From contig JAQFVV010006697.1 of assembly GCA_028023455.1 (NCBI GenBank), positions 246,001 through 310,000 of the forward strand: a DNA stretch of 64,000 nt, read 5' to 3'. This DNA is from Epiperipatus broadwayi (taxonomy: Eukaryota > Onychophora > Udeonychophora > Euonychophora > Peripatidae). Within the stretch, counting starts at the first letter, position 1. The number at the start of each line of letters is the position of its first letter. Made by a program: the position numbers and the translations under genes. Below, one piece after another: positions 55,741 through 64,000 of the stretch. Under the pieces are notes generated by a model. It had not been told where the DNA came from and did no database searches. It was given only the letters and a program-made list of their open reading frames with translations.

Positions 55741-56199
55741 TAATTTTTCCTAAAAGTAGTTAATTTTATCTTAATTATTATCAAGTCAACAATGAACTTC
55801 AGGTAAATTTTCAGGTAGCCCTTACTTTTTGTTACTGACTTGCAATCAAGTTTTTTTTAATTATAAAAATGCTGTGGAGGAGTTTTGTCTTTATTATGTC
55901 AAGTGAAAAAAATTAACTTTGGAATAAGTTTAAAAGAAAAGCAGTTGCTATATTCACTTATGAATATTATTGAAATTATGCAGAACAATTTTCCAGTTCT
56001 TATTTTATTTAGTTATCTCATAAATAGAAGAAGTATTAAAAGAAATAAATTGAAATGCATTGACTTATTAAGCTGTATATTTGAATGTTAAAGTGCATTA
56101 TATTAATTAGTCTATTTCATAAACAAAATGATTAATTGCCACTGGAACTATTGAATGAATAATTTTAGAAAAATGTTAAAATAATTAACCTGATTTAAA
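55741..56199. other. Unassigned sequence before long repeat copy C
   Basis: A 68-codon plus-strand ORF at 55885-56091 has no recognisable motif. Nothing else was seen. Confidence 0.4.
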
Positions 56200-59100
56200 A
56201 ATAGTTCTTTGTATATGAAATGTAACATATACTGGAGAAATTAAAATAATTTTAAATGTTTTGCTATGCTGGAACTCTTCAATTCAAATTTTTGAAGAAA
56301 AATAAGTTGTTATTAAAAGAAAATATGAAAATAATAATTTGTCAATCTATATCATAAATTTAGTAGAAATATTTCTAAAGATATTCTGATATGTTGAATT
56401 ATTCTCTACTAACAAAATGCTTTATAAATTATATTATGGAAATGTATTAAGTAATAACCTGTAAACGACTCATTATTTTCCACAAATAAACTTTAAAATG
56501 CCTAAAATGTGTTCTTTAAAAGAGTACAAATGAAGCTACAGTATTAATTAAATAAACCCATGGGATCCCGAAATTTTCTATCAGCTGAAAGAGTTATTGT
56601 ATTACAATGTCATTTCCAGTCATGACTCATTATTGTTTATTTTCATTTATGTTTTAGAAGTAAATTAGATATAAGAACTATTGTTATATGCCTTAGCCAT
56701 GTATGAAAAAGTAGTTTTGACTAGAAGCTTTGCAGAACACTTGCCTGTCGAATTAATATTATATGGGCTTAATAGATAGCTCAGTGCAAAAAAAAGCTCA
56801 CTTATGAAAACTGAGGATTTTTTTAATAGAAGTAAAAATATTTTATGCAATAGTTTCTTTGAAATTTTGTTATATTTAATGTAAAACAATTCAGTATTAC
56901 AAGTGTAATTTTAACTTTAATGGGTTTATTATAGTGTGTATATATTCTACACATTAACAAGTAATATTTATTATATATTTGGTATGTGCTTGATACACTA
57001 AATTATACTCTATTTATTTTGAGCCAGTGGAGATTTTCATCCCTCACAATAACTATTTTAAATGCATGGTATTGTACTCAGTTATGTGCTAAACAGTCAA
57101 AGTAATTTTCAGAAGCTTTTCTTTTATATTTTTGCATAAATGCAATAGTAATTATAACCACTAATATTTTTGGCATTGAGAATTATTATTCTCACATTTT
57201 TATTCATATTATTATTTATGTCCACTGGTTACCATAATTTTAATATTTGGTGTTCAATACAAGTATGCATTGTTATTTTGTGCCAAAAATGTCATATGTT
57301 ATTAAATTTTCTTTATTAATTTTTTAGTCATTTGACTTAAATTCCAATTGTTGGTTCAGACATTGCTTATTGTTTATTATGATTAAAATTTATAATATGA
57401 CTCTAGTTAGTTATAGTGATGTTTGTATCTTGTCATTGTTTGTATAATATTGTTTGGCCTCATAATGTAAGGCCCTATTGATGCTATTTATTATTGTGTT
57501 TGATGGAGTGGATGAGTTCCCCATATTTATTATATTCTGTTCCATGAGGTCATAGTACTTATTTCCAGTGATTATTATCAAATATTTAGAAGATATCTGT
57601 TCTTGCTCTGTCTGTCCATGTTTTACTGATGTTCTGGACAAAGTCCAGGCATCCTCTTTTGCCTCAAATGTAGATGTCTGGGAACCACCATTCTTATGAT
57701 GTATTCATTGATTTATGCTAGCTTGTTCTGCAGAGTCTATGTTTGGCATACTACTCATGATGCATTTAAAGCTAGTTTTCCACCATAATAGGTGAGGTTG
57801 TTTTGTGTTTCTGATATGTGATGACAGGATAAGTGAGTTTGAAGGATTTAGTTTCTTTAGGTTGTACTCAGTTATTTTAGTGATTAAAGGTGTTACAATG
57901 TTTGTATTATGCTGTTATGATATTATAATCATCCCCAAACAAACCAACAACAGTTAGTAATTTTAAATGTTTAACTTGTAAGCATATGGCCAGTAAGTCC
58001 AATAAAACATGCTATGTAATTACTGTATTCATCTAGAATTTTCACCAATGGATGTATAAGTCATTTACTTTTAACATTTTAGTAATTTATATTATGTGGA
58101 CAGTAATTTTTTAATTTATGTGTGCAAATGACTTCTGATGAGTGCCCCATACATTTCATTCATTCCTTCATTCAGTTATTTATTATTTCAAATTTCTTAG
58201 CAATAGGAAAGTATCTATTTGTAATTTGAGATTTACTTTGGATATGATCAGTCCATTAATACTGGTTACTAATTTTTTATAATGTTTTATTTTAGAATAA
58301 TTAAATAAAGTGAAATTATATGTTGCTGAGCTAATGATTAATCCAATGTAAAGCATATAAATTTTAGAATGCCCAAAATTGTTGAAGGAATTACTTATAT
58401 TGGAGGTGTATAAGAATTACCTAGGGTTAGCTCTTCATTTAAATAAATTGTTAAATAGGGTGATTTATGTAAAATCATTTATTTTCAAAGAAGCCTTGGT
58501 AGTTTATGTGTATGATAAAAAAAGATTTTGTTTAAATACTGCCAGTCAAATGACTATATTTGTTAACAGTGCTATCTTGGCAATATTTCCAAGTTTTATG
58601 TAAATTTTATTTTATTATATTATATGGTAAATAAACCTATTGAGTATTTATTTAAAATAAATTTAGTTTGTGTTTATTTTTTATATGCTATTGTCTTGGG
58701 TGCACAATATTGATTATTTTTCACTCAATTAATGACATTTAGAATACTTTTATATCCATCTAAATAAGATAAAGTCATGCATCTAACTGCAACAGATAAT
58801 TTCACATTTGCAGATACCAAAAATAATATTTTGTTGAGAAGTATTTCAACTGTTATCTTCTAAGACAGAAAAGTATGTTATATGAAAGGAAGATGGTTTG
58901 ACATTTCAGAAGGTTATCCATGCTATTTTAGACTGCACACTATTGTGTTATTTTAATGTCAAGATCCAATGTACATTCAATTGCTTATGGAAGTTGTCTG
59001 TGGGAAGGTGGAGAAACATAAAAGGCATCCTTGTCTTTCTTCCATCTTGAGTGATGTCCTGGATAAAAGCCTATAATTAGTCTAAATTTTGACTATTAGA

Positions 59101-59779
59101 ATTATGCAAATAAATATTTAAGAAAATATTTTTTCTATAATTTTGATAAATATTGTTATCTTGTAATAGGACACAGTTGCTTCAAGTTAATTGTTTGCCT
59201 TCTATAGTCATCAGGATATCATTCACATATCCATTTACCTGTTCATTGCTTAGTAGGCAACTTCATATTGGTACATTTCATAAGAGTTACAGCAGGATTC
59301 CTGAAGTCATTTACTTTTGTTATTTTTACAGTTATTTACCTAATTTTTTATATCATGATATTTAATATTACTAGTATAGGATAAGTATTTCTTATTTATT
59401 CCTTGTGCTAGAAGAAAATTGCATCTTATAATATTTTGTTTCATTTAATTTATTACAAATTATGCTATTAAAAGCAATGATAAGAACATTGTTTGTTTTG
59501 ACATATGAGATAAGAAACATTGGTAGGAAAGATATTTTTTGTTTATTACTCACAAACTTGTTATTCTCAGAGAATATGATTTGATGGACGGTTAAGTCTT
59601 ATAAATATTTGATAAAAGTAGAAATTTTCCTCAATAATTTATTTCAAATTATTATTATGTCCTGTTTATTTGGCAGTAGTGTTTGACTTTTCTTCCATCT
59701 AGTTAATGATCTCTGTGTGTTATCATTTTTGTAAAATTTATTGTAACCCTGCTGGGTCTAGCTGAAGAGTCTCTGATTA

Positions 59780-60060
59780 TTTTTTTAAAAAAAATCTTTT
59801 CTCTCTTCCTTCTCTCTCTTTCACGCTCACTCTTCCTCTCCTTTGATTTTTCTCTTTCTCTATCTTTGTCTTCTTTTCTTTTTCACATTTTCATTTCTTT
59901 TCTCTTTCCAATTCTCACTCTTTCCTTTTACATTCTCTCATCTTCCTCTTCTTTCCTCTTCTTTCTCACATTATGAGTTCTCTCTCTCTCAATCTCAATC
60001 TTCTCTTTCCTTTCCCTCTCTCTTTCTATCTTTCCTCACATCTCTCATTTTCTTTTGGTT

Positions 60061-60115
<55 letters not shown>
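59780..60115. repeat. Polypyrimidine block followed by (TA)n
   Basis: CT-rich sequence ending in TTGGTTACAATATATATA and about 50 bp of (TA)n, colinear with 8365-8725 in copy A, where the (TA)n is much shorter. Confidence 0.8.
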
Positions 60116-60118
<3 letters not shown>

Positions 60119-60168
60119 AATTAAAACAAGTTATAATTTTTGTAAATTGCTTTTAAGCTTGCATTTTA

Positions 60169-60457
60169 TGATTCACTACACGGAGCTTTACCAATAGCTC
60201 TAAACAAATCTTTGTTTACATAAGCACCGAGGGAAATAAAATTCAAAATCTCTATCATTCTCCCTACCTCCAGACCAGGTGATTTAAAGCTTAATGGCTC
60301 ATGTCAGTGAAAGGCTAGTCTCCCAACCCTTCACTGATGTGAGCCATTAAGCATGAAAACAGCTGGTCTGGAGGTAGAGAGAATGATAGAGATTTTGAAT
60401 TCTATCTCTCTCGGTGCTTATGTAAACATAGCTTGTTTGGTAAAGCTCCATCTAGTG

Positions 60458-60462
<5 letters not shown>
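60169..60462. repeat. Foldback element with long near-perfect hairpin
   Basis: Left arm 60169-60305 and right arm about 60315-60462 are reverse complements almost to the centre (loop near CTAGTCTCCCA). Terminal parts: ATTCACTA-C-CGGAGCTTTACCAA against TTGGTAAAGCTCCATCTAGTGAT. Inner parts include CATAAGCACCGAG, CTCTATCATTCTC and CTACCTCCAGACCAG. (TA)n lies upstream and directly downstream. The structure fits a MITE-like foldback transposon; a transcript would form a very long hairpin. Confidence 0.9.
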
Positions 60463-60505
<43 letters not shown>

Positions 60506-60507
<2 letters not shown>

Positions 60508-60950
60508 CCAAACAATATTAATAAATTAGTCAACAATTCTAAGGATGTTATACCTGTCAAGCAGAAAAGTAATGTCATACATCAAAGTTTTTGTGATTGT
60601 ATGCTATGTATATAAGTGAATTTAGGTGCAGTATTGAGAAAAGATTGAAGGAGCATGAATTGTTATATAAGCACGTAAAAAGTAAATATAATGGTGATTT
60701 AATATCTCCTTCAGTTTTCTTTGATCACAAAAAAAACATGTAAATATAAATTTAAATTTGATTTTGAAAATGTGAAAATTTGTTATGAAGAGAGAAACCA
60801 CAGTAAAAGAAAAATTAAAGACAATTTTTATTAACAGGAATAAAATGCATTTAATAAATTGACAAGCTGCTAACATTAAAATATGAGATTTGTGGAATTT
60901 GAATTGATGATGTTTGCTTCTGCTTTTGTTTTTAAATTTAATGGCAGTTA
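60506..60950 (+). pseudogene. Penelope-like element fragment, GIY-YIG part
   Basis: Starts just after (TA)n (60462-60505) with NNINKLVNNSKD, then SFCDCMLC, and in a shifted frame a match to LEKRIKEHKLLYK of the 1-kb copy (EKRLKEHELLYKH), SPSVFFDHK, and a tail resembling the C-terminus seen at 1440-1505. It is followed by (TA)n at 60950-60971. It has several stops and frameshifts and is the same PLE family as 1-1505. Only the 3' end was inserted. Confidence 0.75.
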
Positions 60951-62450
60951 TATATATATATATATATATATTCTATACAAGATAGAATAAATTTAATATT
61001 GAAATTATTTTTCTTTGTACTGATAAACTCTTATGTTATTATTCCTCCAATGACTTAGCTCAGTTGAGATTGTAGGATATGGTAGTTATATTGAATACCA
61101 TTAAGGATGGTGTAAACATTCATAAATAGCAATTCCATAATGTTGATTTTAGATTACATGATTGAACATGACTTCATGCAAGATATATAAATAAGTATTC
61201 AGAAATTAATACTATATATCTATAAACACTAATTCTATTATTAGAGTTAATTTTTAATCTTGTGAAATTGATAATTATTGCATTCAGTATAGTATAAACA
61301 ATGATGAGGATCGGGTATCTTTTGCCCCACATCACCATCTATTCTAAGCAAAGTAAAACACATTTTTGACACTGAAATATTAATATCTGTTACATTTAGA
61401 CTGTCTAAGTGAATGACCTATACTAGAAAATCTATATATTCTATAGCTATATTATGTTGATCAAATGTGTGTGTGGAAATGGACAATCGAACATATATAA
61501 TAAAACAACTTGTATGGGATATTACTTTAATAAAACATTTATTATAAATAAAAGACAAAATAAAAAAAATATTATTTTATACACCTTGCTAGTAATTATA
61601 ATACTTCTCTTGTGGGAATACAAATTAATTAATATTTATTATATCAATTTAAGTGATAATTCTATTATTGCTTTACTTTTTATTAGACAAAATAAATTTT
61701 CTCTTAAGTTAATATTTCATTCATACTGGAGGATGAACTGTTAACAATGAAAACAAATAAGATATTGACAAGATATGTAATACAATTTAATATCTATTTG
61801 TAACCAATAATTTCAGTAATAGTTTTCTCCACTATTTCTTTATTGACCATATTTTTGAGTATGTGCACTTTTATAACATTAGAAATATAATGCGTTTATA
61901 AATCATACTTCTACTAGCTTATTTATGAAACAAATGGTGCAACAAGTTAATCATTAAACTAATGATCTTTTTAAAATGTATTATAAACATCTATAAAACA
62001 CTTATCTGATATAATCAGTATATATTATCTAACAATAACTACAACCAAATGAAGAAAGGGAGGGAAATAATAATAACTAAACATTCACATTTATATGAGT
62101 GAGGGTTAAATAACATCTCCAAATGCAACCTTAACTCATTAATCTAACATCCACTAACTTTAAGACATAAAGACTACAGAAATTAGCTGACTTATTATTA
62201 ATAACTGGGGCATTTGCCAATTCATTTAAAAAGGAAAAGAAATACAACTATTTCAGCGATATGCTCTAAAATAAGTAAGTACACCAACCACCCATGATTT
62301 AATAAGCAAATAATCAGAAGAGTATAACTCAATCCATGTAATACAATCATCCCTCGACCAATTCTACATCCAAATGCACTTAATGTATTTCCTACATAAA
62401 CAAATTTATAAACAGACAAGGTTTTAATTCTCTATTTTTTTTAACAAACT

Positions 62451-62613
62451 GCACCAACGAAATTAAAATAAAAATAAAATACAATTTTGAAAAAATAATA
62501 ATAATTTATAACAGTTCAGACAGACTCGAATGTAGGATTATATAATATGATTTCTAAATCATATAAGATAATACATTGTCCTATTAAAACAATAACAAGT
62601 TACATTAGCTTAA

Positions 62614-62684
<71 letters not shown>

Positions 62685-63500
62685 AGTATAAGCAATAAGA
62701 AGAAATACCTATCAACATTTAATCATTAAATGTTGAGTTTTTTTTTTTAAATTTGAAGTTTGAACGAAAGTATACATTCCTTCCAACAATAACAATGAAT
62801 TACACATTAAAAAGAAAAGGAAAAAAAAACATTGCTCCTATCGGTTGAAGTATAATCTGACAAGAGCTGCAATAGTTTCTGATATTTTAAAATCTCCTAT
62901 CAAATATAGGAAACATCATTGATATGCAATAGAATTATTATTAATTACAAGAAACAAAATCTCCGATTTAGTAAAATAATCCTGGTAAAAGTTTATGACT
63001 TTATTCCTTTAGCTTTTAGTACTTACTATAGTTTTTATTAATCATTATCATTAATTTATCCTTGCTTGTATACATTGTGATAATTAATCATTAAATATTG
63101 TTCAAGTTATGCATTTAAATAACTCATTGTTTTTTTTATATATGTGCAAACAGCAAAGTTCTTTGGTATATAAAACTATTCCCCTGATACGAGAGTTGAA
63201 ATAGATAAATTCTTTCATTTTAGTTCACAGATATAAACATAAATAAATATATAAAAATGGAAATGATTGAAATAGCAAACTTATATAAAAATAAATATTA
63301 ATAATTGATTTAGAGTTTTATTCTTGGTCAGATAAGAGTCCATTTATTTATATATATTTTTTTTATGGATTGCTAATGAAGATATATTTATATAAAAGAA
63401 AGTTCAATTGGTAAAAGTTTATACTTAATGGATTCTGCAGGTTTAGAGGTCCATCTTTGTGATCACTTATGTAGATTGTTTGTCCTTTTTTTAAAACGAA
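62451..63500. other. Unassigned sequence with a (TA)n palindrome
   Basis: TTAACAAAATATA at 62610 and TATATTTTGTTAA ending at 62652 form a perfect palindrome around (TA)n, with a second (TA)n tract at 62653-62682. No gene was recognised. Confidence 0.5.
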
Positions 63501-63685
63501 GCTGCTACTTGCCATCCCTAACTGTCATAGAGAGGTCTCAGCTGGTTGTCAAAAAATTAAATCCATTGCAGACTCCTACATCAAACAAAGCTGCTACTTG
63601 CCAGTTCTTTTGGTCAATAACTGTCATAGGGCAGCCTCAGCTGGTTGTCAAAAAATTAAATATATTGCAGACTCCTACATCATGA
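63501..63685. repeat. Tandem duplication of about 90-95 bp
   Basis: GCTGCTACTTGCCA, AACTGTCATAG, CAGCTGGTTGTCAAAAAATT and TTGCAGACTCCTACATCA occur twice (units starting 63501 and 63590); unit 2 has a short insertion. An 85-codon ORF crosses it (63428-63685) but has no motif. Confidence 0.9.
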
Positions 63686-64000
63686 AGTCTGAAATACAGC
63701 TCTTATCAGCATTTTTTGGGGGATTGATCGAACATGATGTCACTAATCCTACAGTGTCTTTTTTGGTTCATGCTGTGACTTGGTGCTTCCATTGGTCAAA
63801 CTAATTTTTTTATTCTTTTATCTGCACTTTTTAATTATTTAAGTGCCCCAAGAGATAGTTTGCTTTGCATTTAATTAATAAAACAATCATTTAATTAATA
63901 AACAATCATTTCCATTTTCTAAGATGATAGAAATTGACATATATTTCTATTTTCAAAAATATTAGTTTTTATATTTTTACTTTTTTAAAAAATACTTTCA

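Larger units (their letters stand above)
56200..62450. repeat. Long non-coding repeat, copy C
   Basis: Same landmarks and order as copy A: GAAGCTTTGCAGAACA (56726), CTTCTGATGAGTG (58132), GTTGTCTGTGGGAAGG (58994), CT-rich block plus (TA)n (59780-60115), CTATACAAGATAGAATAAA (60974) and AACATTTATTATAA (61537). It ends near an ACATAAACAAATTTATAAAC motif at about 62393. It lacks the pogo-like element and the gag-bearing interval of A but contains a foldback element and a PLE fragment instead. Confidence 0.75.

Overview
The window looks like non-coding, repeat-rich chromosomal DNA from an A+T-rich metazoan, probably an invertebrate. By eye it is roughly three-quarters A+T. It carries RTE-type and CR1/L2-like non-LTR retrotransposons, Penelope-like elements (PLEs) with GIY-YIG domains, several non-autonomous DNA transposons, and very long (ATT)n/(AAT)n and (TA)n arrays. 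I found no convincing intact host gene, no tRNA or rRNA gene, no operon and no CRISPR array. The species cannot be fixed from the sequence alone. Nearly all recognisable coding sequence is transposon-derived and broken by stops or frameshifts.

Layout. 1-1.5 kb: two PLE 3' ends facing each other as an inverted repeat. About 4.05-12.8 kb: copy A of a long non-coding repeat, interrupted by a 1.1-kb Tc1/mariner (pogo-like) element and by an interval with a decayed gag-like gene. 13.2-17.6 kb: two 5'-truncated CR1/L2-like LINEs of different families, head to head across a palindromic (AAT)n/(ATT)n array. 18.4-21.7 kb: a full-length RTE element on the minus strand with a 13-bp target duplication. 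21.7-27.8 kb: mostly unassigned sequence. 27.9-30.9 kb: (ATT)n arrays and a 2.5-kb terminal-inverted-repeat (TIR) element full of internal repeats. 32.2-39.3 kb: a near full-length CR1/L2-like LINE whose ORF1 has two PHD-type zinc fingers and a 125-codon AAT run, preceded by a 330-bp element made of the RTE 5' region. 47.75-49.1 kb: a 5'-truncated PLE with reverse transcriptase (RT) and GIY-YIG parts. 50.75-53.6 and 56.2-62.45 kb: copies B and C of the long repeat, separated by a 1.0-kb TIR element with 48-bp TIRs and an exact 8-bp target duplication. Copy C holds a palindromic foldback element and another PLE fragment.

How the parts relate. Comparing copies inside the window gives pre-insertion (empty) sites for three insertions: the pogo-like element (from copies B and C), the PLE at 47.75 kb (from a duplicate at 46.4 kb) and the RTE-derived short element (from a tandem duplicate beside it). 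The LINEs seed (ATT)n arrays at their 3' ends, while the same LINE family carries the complementary (AAT)n inside ORF1. The most interesting items are the RTE-headed short element, the LINE with PHD fingers and poly-Asn and self-complementary arrays, the 2.5-kb and 1.0-kb TIR elements, and the long triplicated non-coding repeat. Identities quoted are estimates by eye.
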